NCBI GenBank assembly: GCA_005777415.1 | Contig: SXMI01000129.1 | Location: forward strand, 1-7,641 | Length of the DNA: 7,641 bases | From: Actinomycetota bacterium | GTDB taxonomy: Bacteria; Actinomycetota; Acidimicrobiia; Acidimicrobiales; Microtrichaceae | Direction of reading: 5' to 3' | In this document: positions 1 through 5,961 of the stretch, one piece after another | Layout: each line of letters starts with the position of its first letter | How positions within the stretch are numbered: the stretch's first letter is position 1 | Made by a program: the position numbers and the translations under genes | Notes under the pieces: generated by a model | Told to the model about the DNA's origin: nothing | Seen by the model: the letters and a program-made list of their open reading frames with translations, nothing else | Databases searched by the model: none

Positions 1-1058
1 AGGAGTTCCTGCTCGCCGGGTCCGGGTGCGGGTCCGGGTACGAGCCGGTCGACCCGTCGTACCGCTACCTGTTCAACAGCTACTACGAGGCCGTCGGCGA
101 CCGGCAGCCCCGGGCGGCGCGTGGGCTCATCACGCGACCCACCGTGGACGAGGTGGCGGCCTACCGCGCGGCGGTCGACGAGCGCGTCGTCGCGCTACTC
201 GCGGAGGGCCCGGGAGCCGGTGACGGGTTGCGCTCGACCCTGGAGCTCGGTCTGCACCACGAGGAGCAGCACCAGGAGTTGCTCCTCATGGACGCCGCGC
301 ACCTGCTGGCGCAGCATCCGGCCCGGCCTGCGTACGACCCGGCCGGACCGCACCCCGCGCCGTCACCGGGCGGCGGGGACTGGCTCGATCACGACGGCGG
401 CACCCTGACCATCGGCCACGACGGTGCCGGGTTCGCCTTCGACAACGAGTCACCGCGCCACGAGGTGCTGCTCCGGCCGTTCCGTCTGCGGGACCGGGTC
501 GTGACCTGCGGCGAGTGGCTCGGGTTCATCGAGGATGGCGGCTACGAGCGGGCCGACCTCTGGCTGAGCGACGGATGGGCGGCGGTCCGGGACCTGGGCT
601 GGACGTCCCCGGCCTACTGGCGGATCGTCGACGGGACCTGGCAGGTCGCCACGCTGGCCGGCGAGCGACCGGTCCGCGACGACGAGCCGGTCGCCCACGT
701 CAGCTACTCCGAGGCCGAGGCGTTCGCCCGGTGGGCCGGTGGACGGCTGCCGACCGAGGCCGAGTGGGAGGCGGTCGCCGCCTCGCACTGGTCCGTCGAC
801 GCCGCGACGGCCGACGCCACCCAGTTCGAGGGGGCGGTGTGGCAGTGGACGTCCAGCGCGTACCTGCCCTCCCCGGGGTTCCGCCCCGCTCCGGGCGCCG
901 TGGGCGAGTACAACGGCCAGTTCATGGTGAACCAGCAGGTCCTGCGCGGCGGCGGCTGCGCGACGCCCCCCGGACACAGCCGGCCCACCTACCGGAACTT
1001 CTTCCCGGCGGGCGCCCGGTGGGCGTTCAGCGGGCTCCGACTGGCGGCCGACCTGTGA
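1..1058 (+). CDS. egtB: EgtB, ergothioneine biosynthesis sulfoxide synthase (5' truncated)
   Basis: Non-haem iron enzyme that joins a sulfur donor to hercynine (trimethylhistidine) using O2, giving the sulfoxide precursor of ergothioneine in the cytoplasm. The reading frame is open from base 3, giving 351 residues; about 80-90 N-terminal residues, including the first iron His, probably lie upstream of the window. Visible in order: the end of the DinB-like domain with LFNSYYEAVG and RGLITRPTVDEV, then LHHEEQHQELLL, whose His codons at 258-260 and 270-272 fit the HxxxH iron ligands, then an FGE-sulfatase-type domain (GRLPTEAEWEAVA, VWQWTSSAY, GEYNGQFMVNQQVLRGG, RPTYRNFFPAGARWAFSG). The C-terminal motifs resemble the EgtB type common outside mycobacteria; mycobacterial enzymes, as I recall them, have RNWDxPIRRQIF there. 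The TGA stop overlaps the GTG start of egtD, so the two are probably translationally coupled. Family identity is secure; sulfur-donor choice is inferred. Confidence 0.95.
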   Translation, partial: EFLLAGSGCGSGYEPVDPSYRYLFNSYYEAVGDRQPRAARGLITRPTVDEVAAYRAAVDERVVALLAEGPGAGDGLRSTLELGLHHEEQHQELLLMDAAHLLAQHPARPAYDPAGPHPAPSPGGGDWLDHDGGTLTIGHDGAGFAFDNESPRHEVLLRPFRLRDRVVTCGEWLGFIEDGGYERADLWLSDGWAAVRDLGWTSPAYWRIVDGTWQVATLAGERPVRDDEPVAHVSYSEAEAFARWAGGRLPTEAEWEAVAASHWSVDAATADATQFEGAVWQWTSSAYLPSPGFRPAPGAVGEYNGQFMVNQQVLRGGGCATPPGHSRPTYRNFFPAGARWAFSGLRLAADL

Positions 1059-2080
1059 ACGCCCCGGCCGACCGGCTCGGCGCGGCTCCCCCGGTCGGCG
1101 GTGACACCACCTCCACGTGCACGATCGACGTCCGGCTCGACGGTGCGGCCTGGGCGACCCACCTGGCCGAGGCGACGGCCGACGGCCTGCGCTCGATCCC
1201 GCCGTGGACCCCGCCGGTGTGGTTCTACGACGACGTCGGCTCCGTGTTGTTCGACCGGATCACCCGACTCGACGAGTACTACCCGACACGAGCCGAACGG
1301 TCGATCCTCGCCCGGCACGCCGACGAGATCGCCGGGATCACTGTCGCCACGACGCTCGCGGAGCTCGGTTCCGGGACGTCGGAGAAGACCACCCTGTTGC
1401 TCGACGCGCTGACCGCCGGCGGCTCGCTGGAACGGGTCGTCCCGTTCGACGTGAGCGAGGCGGTCCTGCGCTCGGCGGCCGAGGAGATCGCCGGCAGGTA
1501 TCCCGGCGTGGCGGTCCACGCCGTCGTCGGGGACTTCCACGAGCACCTCGGGGCGCTGCCCACCGGCGGGCGGACCCTCCTCGCCTTCCTGGGCTCGACC
1601 ATCGGGAACCTGGACCCGGCCGAACGCAGCGTCTTCCTCCGGAACGTGTGCGCCGCGTTGTCGAGCGACGACTGGTTCCTGCTCGGCACCGACCTGGTGA
1701 AGGACCGCTCCCGACTCCTCGCCGCCTACGACGACCCCGCCGGCGTGACGGCGGCGTTCAACCTGAACGCGCTCGCCGTGATGAACCGCGAGCTGGGTGC
1801 CGACTTCGACATCCCGGCGTGGTCGCACCGGGCCGTGTTCGACGAGGAGCACCGCCGCATCGAGATGCACGTCGTGGCCGGCGCCGACCAGATGGTCCGT
1901 CTCGCCTCGCTCGACCTGGAGGTGCACGTGCACGACGGCGGGTGGATCCGCACCGAGATCAGCACGAAGTTCACGAGCGAGCAGGTGGCGGAGGAGCTCG
2001 ACGCCGCCGGCCTGCAGACGGTCGAGGTCTGGACCGACGACGACGGCGACTTCCTGGTGACGCTGGCGCGACGGCGCTGA
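1055..2080 (+). CDS. egtD: EgtD, L-histidine N-alpha-methyltransferase
   Basis: SAM-dependent enzyme that trimethylates the alpha-amino group of histidine to hercynine, the substrate of EgtB. The product is 341 residues, slightly longer than the roughly 320 of mycobacterial EgtD because of about 20 extra N-terminal residues. Motifs: YDDVGSVLFDRITRLDEYYP (58-77), SAM-binding ELGSGTSEKT (103-112), PFDVSE with Asp132, FLGSTIGN (178-185) and RTEISTKF near 299-306. Asn185, Met271, Glu301 and Ser303 line up, from memory, with M. smegmatis Asn166, Met252, Glu282 and Ser284 of the histidine pocket. The open frame runs back to 515, but the part before 1055 overlaps egtB out of frame and has no EgtD similarity. 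GTG at 1055 overlaps the egtB stop as GTGA and is the sensible start. An egtC gene usually found near this pair in mycobacteria is absent between them. Confidence 0.96.
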   Translation: MNAPADRLGAAPPVGGDTTSTCTIDVRLDGAAWATHLAEATADGLRSIPPWTPPVWFYDDVGSVLFDRITRLDEYYPTRAERSILARHADEIAGITVATTLAELGSGTSEKTTLLLDALTAGGSLERVVPFDVSEAVLRSAAEEIAGRYPGVAVHAVVGDFHEHLGALPTGGRTLLAFLGSTIGNLDPAERSVFLRNVCAALSSDDWFLLGTDLVKDRSRLLAAYDDPAGVTAAFNLNALAVMNRELGADFDIPAWSHRAVFDEEHRRIEMHVVAGADQMVRLASLDLEVHVHDGGWIRTEISTKFTSEQVAEELDAAGLQTVEVWTDDDGDFLVTLARRR

Positions 2081-2082
2081 GC

Positions 2083-2095
2083 GGCCGTCACGGCC
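2083..2095. terminator. Short inverted repeat between convergent genes
   Basis: GGCCGTCACGGCC lies in the 15-bp gap between the egtD stop and the thioesterase stop. It can form a 5-bp GC stem with a 3-nt loop on either strand. No T-run follows in either direction, so it is at best a weak bidirectional terminator and may be chance in such GC-rich DNA. Confidence 0.25.
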
Positions 2096-2902
2096 TCAAC
2101 CGCGCGGGACCAGGGCCAGCTGACGGGACTGCGCGACGAGCGCGCCGGTGGCGTCCCACACCTCGCCGTCGACCTCGAGGAACCCTCCGGTGACGAACCG
2201 GGTGCGGAACTCGCAGGCCAGCCAGCCGGGAGCGGGGCGGGCGCGGACGTGCGCCGTGAGCTCGACGGTCGGCGTCCAGCCGAGGGGCAGCGACGCGTTG
2301 AAGACCGTCGGCGGGAAGGCGTCGACGGCGAGCAGCAGCCCGATGGTGTCGACCGGTTCGCCGTCGAGGAGCCGGAACCACCCGCGCACCTGCGGGACCC
2401 CGCTCGGCTCCCCTCGGAACAGGCCGCTGTCCTCCGGGTGGAGCCGGACCTCGACGCGGTCCGTGAACGTGGGCGGGAACCCGTCGCCGCCGACGAGGTG
2501 CTCGCACTCCTCCGGTGCCGGCAGGTCGGGCGGCGAGCCGTCGACGTGGAGCCTCTCGTCGGCGGCGCCGAGCGACCCGTAGGTGCCGAGTGTGGTCACG
2601 ACCGGGCGGCCGTCGGCGTCGAGGAGCGTCGATCGGGCCGTGGCGAATCGCCGACCGGACCGGACCACCTCGGCCTGCACCGTGTGGTCGCCGGCGCGCC
2701 CGGGCGCCAGGTAGTGACAGGTGACCGTGACGGGGTCGGGCCGCTCGGCCACGACGGCGGCGGCACGGGCGGCCACGGCGAGCAGGATCCCGCCGTCGAC
2801 GTTGCCGATGATGTCCCACCCCTCGGGGATCGAGGCGGTGAACCCGCCGTCCACCGTCGGCTGAACTGCCGTGGCGGCAGCGAACGATCCCGGGGTGACC
2901 AC
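2096..2902 (-). CDS. TesB-like acyl-CoA thioesterase family protein (double hotdog)
   Basis: Predicted cytoplasmic hydrolase of acyl-CoA thioesters; the substrate cannot be read from the sequence. The 268-residue product has the two-hotdog plan of the TesB/4HBT_3 group. The first half has GNVDGGILLAVAARAA at about 32-47, where a hotdog helix is expected, followed by strands including VTVTCHYLAPG and RRFATARSTL. The second half has GWFRLLDGEPVDTIGLLLAV, GWTPTVELTAHV and CEFRTRFVTGGFLEVDGEVW, repeating the strand pattern, and ends with a typical ...ALVAQSRQLALV strand. The frame is open to a GTG at 2947, but nothing like a ribosome site precedes that codon. GTG at 2902 sits 7 nt after TAGGGT, fitting a leaderless transcript, and begins just before the conserved part. 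The gene stands alone on its strand, 112 bp downstream of the PAQR gene, and converges with egtD. It has no evident link to ergothioneine. Confidence 0.85.
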   Translation of the reverse strand: MVTPGSFAAATAVQPTVDGGFTASIPEGWDIIGNVDGGILLAVAARAAAVVAERPDPVTVTCHYLAPGRAGDHTVQAEVVRSGRRFATARSTLLDADGRPVVTTLGTYGSLGAADERLHVDGSPPDLPAPEECEHLVGGDGFPPTFTDRVEVRLHPEDSGLFRGEPSGVPQVRGWFRLLDGEPVDTIGLLLAVDAFPPTVFNASLPLGWTPTVELTAHVRARPAPGWLACEFRTRFVTGGFLEVDGEVWDATGALVAQSRQLALVPRG

Positions 2903-2909
2903 GTCGGGA

Positions 2910-2915
2910 ACCCTA
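2910..2915 (-). promoter_or_regulatory. Putative -10 element for a leaderless thioesterase mRNA
   Basis: On the - strand the sequence reads TAGGGT, then seven bases (TCCCGAC), then GTG at 2902. This matches the TAnnnT -10 pattern at the distance expected if transcription begins at the GTG itself, a common arrangement in actinobacteria. No convincing -35 hexamer is visible 16-18 bp upstream. Confidence 0.4.
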
Positions 2916-2978
2916 GGCAACCGGCGCCCCGCGGCCCGGCCGGGCACCTGGCTGCGCTCGGCCCGGTGGGACCGGCGC

Positions 2979-3024
2979 AGCGATCAGCCCCACCAGCGAT
3001 CAGGGCAGGAGCGATCAGGGCAGG
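2979..3024. repeat. 15-bp tandem repeat overlapping the PAQR stop codon
   Basis: AGCGATCAGGGCAGG occurs twice in perfect tandem at 2995-3009 and 3010-3024. A degenerate third copy at 2979-2994 (AGCGATCAG then CCCCACC) is one base longer. The 3010-3024 unit contains the TGA of the PAQR gene, and the next unit puts a second TGA in the same frame 15 bases further on (3000-3002). It looks like a small slippage duplication at the gene end. The rest of the 2903-3014 gap holds only the putative thioesterase promoter. Confidence 0.8.
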
Positions 3025-3686
3025 AGCGTGGCGACCACCACGAAGTGACACCCACCCGCCATGATGGTCATGGAGTGCCAGACCTCGTGGTAGCCGAAGC
3101 GCTCGGGCGAGGGGTCGGGCCGGCGCTTGCCGAGCACCACGGCGCCGACCGTGTACAGGACCCCGCCCAGGGCGAGCAGCACGAGCTGCGGCCAGGACAG
3201 CCGGGTCACGAGGAGCGGGGCCGTCAACAGCCCGGCCCATCCGAGCACGATGTAGAGCCACGAGCCCACCGACTCCTGCCCGACGCCCAGCTTCGCCATC
3301 TTGAGCGACACCCCGGCCATGGCCACGACCCAGACGGCGACCAGCGTCGGGATCCCCCAGGCCGGTGGCAGCACGAGCAGGCAGATCGGCGTGTAGGTGC
3401 CGGCGATCAGCATGAAGATCATGGAGTGGTCGGCCCGGCGCCACCACTTCACCGCCGTGGGTGTGTGCGCCAGACGGTGGTAGGAGGCGCTGACGGCGTA
3501 GAGACCGACCAGGGTGGCGCCGTAGACCAGCACGGCCGCTCGCCCCAGGCCGGTGTCGGCCGTCGCCGCCAGCACCAGGACGGCCGGGGCCGACAGCACG
3601 GCGGCGATCAGGTGGAGTCGGCCCCGCCAGAACGGCCGGAACCCGTACGCATCGACCGGTGGTGGATCGACCAGTGGAGTACTCAT
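3015..3686 (-). CDS. PAQR / hemolysin III family integral membrane protein
   Basis: Multi-pass inner-membrane protein of the YqfA/hemolysin III (progestin and adipoQ receptor, PAQR) family. Its physiological role in bacteria is poorly defined; family members are thought to be zinc-dependent membrane hydrolases, and haemolysis is not a safe inference. The 223-residue length is normal. Family motifs are SASYHRL with His70, ADHSMIFMLIAGTYTP with Asp86-His87, and HEVWHSM with His200 and His204, which together give the expected metal site. About seven hydrophobic segments are visible, starting at LIAAVLSAPAVLVLAA (26-41). The frame is open much further upstream, but ATG at 3686 is preceded by AGGGGGG at a suitable distance and begins just before the conserved region. 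The gene appears to be a single transcription unit, with a 345-bp non-coding gap before it and 112 bp after it. Confidence 0.93.
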   Translation of the reverse strand: MSTPLVDPPPVDAYGFRPFWRGRLHLIAAVLSAPAVLVLAATADTGLGRAAVLVYGATLVGLYAVSASYHRLAHTPTAVKWWRRADHSMIFMLIAGTYTPICLLVLPPAWGIPTLVAVWVVAMAGVSLKMAKLGVGQESVGSWLYIVLGWAGLLTAPLLVTRLSWPQLVLLALGGVLYTVGAVVLGKRRPDPSPERFGYHEVWHSMTIMAGGCHFVVVATLLP

Positions 3687-3780
3687 CGCCCTGCCCCCCT
3701 CATCGTCCCCGGGCCGTCGGTTGGCGAACCGGACGTGGCCGCCGCCCCGCTGCGGCTTCCCCGTGGTGAACGATGCACCA

Positions 3781-3809
3781 GTGGTACGACGCCCGGGTGT
3801 CGGGCGCAA
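3781..3809 (-). promoter_or_regulatory. Candidate promoter with palindrome in the spacer, upstream of the PAQR gene
   Basis: On the - strand, TTGCGC (3809-3804) and TACCAC (3786-3781) are separated by 17 bp. The spacer contains the near-perfect 16-bp palindrome CGACGCCCGGGTGTCG (+ strand, 3787-3802; one mismatched pair, G against T). A regulator bound there would block such a promoter. The -10 match is poor because the final T is missing, and the start codon is about 95 bp downstream, so the promoter call is weak. The palindrome itself is plainly visible. Confidence 0.3.
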
Positions 3810-3855
3810 GTGGGTGAAACGACCACCCCATGAACACCCAACCAACCCCACCCTC

Positions 3856-3910
3856 CCCGGATATGAGGGTCGCGCGCGGGGTACATGTCGCGCGCTGGAG
3901 CCGGAGATCG
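3856..3910. repeat. 55-bp direct repeat, copy 1
   Basis: Starts CCCGGATATGAGGG and ends GAGCCGGAGATCG. It is identical to the second copy 73 bp away except for two adjacent bases (TG here at 3886-3887, CA there). Inside are two TCGCGCGC blocks flanking GGGGTACATG; since GCGCGC is self-complementary, a hairpin with a 6-bp stem and a loop of about 12 nt is possible. The centre holds the palindrome ACATGT, which copy 2 lacks. Confidence 0.85.
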
Positions 3911-3928
3911 GCGGGCGCTCCCACCCCT

Positions 3929-3983
3929 CCCGGATATGAGGGTCGCGCGCGGGGTACACATCGCGCGCTGGAGCCGGAGATCG
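3929..3983. repeat. 55-bp direct repeat, copy 2
   Basis: Matches copy 1 at 53 of 55 positions, with an 18-bp spacer between the copies. Both keep the GGATATGAGGG head, the two GCGCGC blocks and the GAGCCGGAGATCG tail. Only the tail recurs once more, at 4009-4021, nearer the end of gatD. The period of 73 bp is not a multiple of three, which argues against a coding repeat. Confidence 0.85.
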
Positions 3984-4031
3984 ATCGACGGCCCCAGCCG
4001 GGCAGGCCGAGCCGGAGATCGGTGGGCGGCC

Positions 4032-4736
4032 TCAGCCGAGCGAATCGAGGCGGGCACGGTGGAGGTGGGCGGCCAGGTCGTCGTCGATCGGGCCGAGCTC
4101 CCCGACGACCCGGGCCAGCAGGTGGTCCGCCAGGGCCGGGTTGCGCGCCAGCACGGGGCCGTGGAGATAGGTGCCGACGAGCGAGCCGTGAACGACCCCG
4201 TCGGTCCGGTCCTCCCCCGCCGGCCGGCGGATGCGGCCGAGCGGCTGCTCACCGGGCCCGAGCGTGGTCGAGGCACCGTGGTTCTCGAACCCGCTCACCG
4301 GCCCGACCCCCTCGAGACCCACGTCGAGCAGGGCCTCGCCGACCCACCTGGACCCCGTGGGGGCGGTGTGGCCCTCGTAGAGCCCCAGTCCCTCGACGGG
4401 GTCACGCCGTCCGGCCAGCGAGATCGTGGAGCCGAGCAGCTGGAACCCGGCGCAGACCGCCAGGATCGGCATCTCCCGCTCAACCGCGTGGCGCAGCCGC
4501 TCCACCTGCGGCCGCAACTCGTCGAGCGCTGCGAGCTGGGCCGCGTCCTCACCGCCACCGATCACGAGCATGTCGACCTGCTCGGGCAGCGGCGTGCGGA
4601 CGGCGACCTCGACCAACTCGGCGTCCAGGCCCCGCCAGCGCAGTCGATCGACCAGGACCACGGCGTTGCCACGGTCGCCGTAGGTCCCCAGCAGCTCCGG
4701 GTAGACCAGCCCCACCCGGACCGTCGAGCCGCTCAC
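4032..4736 (-). CDS. gatD: GatD, glutamine amidotransferase subunit of the lipid II amidation complex
   Basis: Class I, CobB/CobQ-like glutaminase that supplies ammonia to MurT, which amidates the alpha-carboxyl of D-Glu in peptidoglycan stem peptides to D-isoglutamine. The product is 234 residues, close to the size of S. aureus GatD. Visible motifs: N-terminal VGLVYPELLGTYGDRGN (8-24), MLVIGGGED (56-64), the nucleophile elbow AVCAGFQLLG with Cys95, GFENHG (149-154) and the catalytic-His segment GTYLHGPVLARNP with His192. The frame is open far upstream through murT, but GTG at 4736 overlaps the murT TGA as GTGA and begins just before the conserved start, so it is chosen. Coupling to murT fits an obligate two-subunit enzyme. 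It is probably the last gene of this operon; I see no clear terminator after it. Confidence 0.94.
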   Translation of the reverse strand: MSGSTVRVGLVYPELLGTYGDRGNAVVLVDRLRWRGLDAELVEVAVRTPLPEQVDMLVIGGGEDAAQLAALDELRPQVERLRHAVEREMPILAVCAGFQLLGSTISLAGRRDPVEGLGLYEGHTAPTGSRWVGEALLDVGLEGVGPVSGFENHGASTTLGPGEQPLGRIRRPAGEDRTDGVVHGSLVGTYLHGPVLARNPALADHLLARVVGELGPIDDDLAAHLHRARLDSLG

Positions 4737-5953
4737 GAACGGATCCCCAGTCGCCGGAAGATCGAGTACGAGGCCGCCACGACGACCTCGTCGCCCGGGA
4801 GTGCGGCTGCGGCCGCCTCCACGTCGGACTCGACGGCGACCGGTCGGCACCCGGCGTGCTGCAGTCTGACGGCGACGTCCAGGGTCCGCGTTCCCGCCGT
4901 GGCGACCGGGCAACCGACGAGCCGCTCGAAGGGGACGTCCCACAGCCACGACGGGTCGGTGCCGTCGGCCGCTCGGTCGTCCTGGGCGATCACGACGGAC
5001 CGCCCTGAACCGGCGAGCTCGTCGATGATCAACGCCCAGCTCGCCGGGTTCTTGGCGAGCACCAGCTCGGCCGACCGACCGTCGCCGACCGCGATCCGGT
5101 GCCGGCGGTTCCCCACCTCGTCGAGGCGACCCACGGCGGTGGCCGCGGCCTCGACGTCGAGTCCGAGCCGGTCGGCGGCCGCCAGCGCCAGCGCCGCGTT
5201 CGCCCGCTGCCACGACCACGGGAGTCTGAGGTTCAACGGCACCGAGCGGCCGCGCACGAGGAGCACGCCGTCGCCGAGTCCCACATCGGCCGGGGGGCGG
5301 TGGAACCCGCACGAGCAGGACCAGGTGTCGGCCGACAGGTCGAGGAGTTCCTCGCAGGCCGGGCAGATGGCGTTGTCGAGCCGGGACACGAGCCCGGTGT
5401 CGACCCACGTGACGTCGGCGACGTCGGCGACCGCCCACGCCACGTTCGGATCCGAGTTGGACGCGACCACCGCCGTCGGGAGTCCGGACAGCTCCGAGCG
5501 CCACCGCTCGGCGATCCGACGGACCTCGAGGTGACGATCGAGCTGGTCGCGGGACAGGTTGCCGAGCACGAGCAGCTCCGGCGCCATCAGCTCGAGGGCG
5601 AACGGCAGGTTCGCCTCGTCGCACTCGAGCACCGCCGCCGGCGCGGCGCGGTCGGCCGCCAGGGCCGAGGTCATCCCCGCCAGCAGGTTCGCCCCGTTGG
5701 CGTTCGTGGTGACGCCGATCCCGGAGTCGCGCAGCGCGGCGGTGAGCATCGAGGTCGTCGCCGTCTTGCCGTTGGTGGCCGACACCAGCACGACCCGTCG
5801 GCCGGCGGCGAGGGTACGGGGCACCTCCGGATCGACGGCGAGCGCCACCCGGCCCCGGATCTGCGCGCCGTGACCACGACCGGTGGCCCGGGACAACGCC
5901 GAGGCGAGGCCTCCCGCCCCGAGGGCGGCGGCGGTGCGGAGCCGCGACGACAC
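4733..5953 (-). CDS. murT: MurT, Mur ligase-type subunit of the lipid II isoglutaminyl synthase
   Basis: ATP-dependent ligase-like subunit that activates the D-Glu alpha-carboxyl of lipid II for amidation with ammonia from GatD, at the cytoplasmic face of the membrane. The product is 406 residues. Motifs: P-loop SATNGKTATTSM starting at 58, NANGANLLAGM, ECDEANLPFAL and LGNLSRDQLDRHLE in the Mur ligase central domain. A zinc ribbon inserted there has Cys197, Cys200, Cys213 and Cys215, ending in CSCGFHRP. The C-terminal DUF1727 domain shows AKNPASWALIIDEL and DPSWLWDVPFE (Asp333 and Asp339); this last region holds the Asp thought to complete the GatD triad. GTG at 5953 is preceded by GAGG six bases away, 8 nt after the upstream stop, and is preferred over in-frame codons reaching 6199, which would overlap the previous gene. 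It overlaps gatD by 4 nt. Confidence 0.94.
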   Translation of the reverse strand: MSSRLRTAAALGAGGLASALSRATGRGHGAQIRGRVALAVDPEVPRTLAAGRRVVLVSATNGKTATTSMLTAALRDSGIGVTTNANGANLLAGMTSALAADRAAPAAVLECDEANLPFALELMAPELLVLGNLSRDQLDRHLEVRRIAERWRSELSGLPTAVVASNSDPNVAWAVADVADVTWVDTGLVSRLDNAICPACEELLDLSADTWSCSCGFHRPPADVGLGDGVLLVRGRSVPLNLRLPWSWQRANAALALAAADRLGLDVEAAATAVGRLDEVGNRRHRIAVGDGRSAELVLAKNPASWALIIDELAGSGRSVVIAQDDRAADGTDPSWLWDVPFERLVGCPVATAGTRTLDVAVRLQHAGCRPVAVESDVEAAAAALPGDEVVVAASYSIFRRLGIRS

Positions 5954-5961
5954 CGACCGCC

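Larger units (their letters stand above)
3687..4031. other. 345-bp non-coding gap between gatD and the PAQR gene
   Basis: No frame here encodes a recognisable protein. The gap holds, from the PAQR side, its ribosome site, a GC-rich leader, the palindrome at 3787-3802, an A/C-rich patch around 3828-3855, two 55-bp direct repeats (3856-3910 and 3929-3983) and a third copy of only the repeat tail, GAGCCGGAGATCG (4009-4021). The apparent open frames through it on both strands come from GC bias and change frame between repeat copies. Confidence 0.7.

Noticed and set aside
515..1054. N-terminal extension of the egtD frame back to 515
   Set aside because: It overlaps egtB out of frame, is Arg-rich and unlike EgtD; GTG at 1055 gives a normal-length enzyme.
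450..1933. Long open frames on the - strand opposite egtB and egtD
   Set aside because: They are Arg/Gly/Pro-rich with no recognisable motif and run antisense to well-supported enzymes, as expected from third-position GC bias.
2249..3064. 271-codon + strand open frame
   Set aside because: Antisense to the thioesterase and the PAQR gene end, low-complexity composition, no domain signal.
3015..3686. Calling the hemolysin III protein a toxin
   Set aside because: The family name is historical; PAQR-type membrane proteins are widespread in harmless bacteria and nothing here suggests secretion or a virulence context.
3687..3959. N-terminal extension of the PAQR frame to 3959
   Set aside because: It runs through the intergenic repeats and is unlike PAQR proteins; ATG 3686 has a good ribosome site.
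3856..3983. Possible CRISPR array
   Set aside because: Only two full copies, the 55-bp repeat is long against an 18-bp spacer, and no cas gene is present.
3885..5534. 549-codon + strand open frame across gatD and murT
   Set aside because: Antisense to two clearly identified genes; Ser/Arg/Thr-rich translation without motifs.
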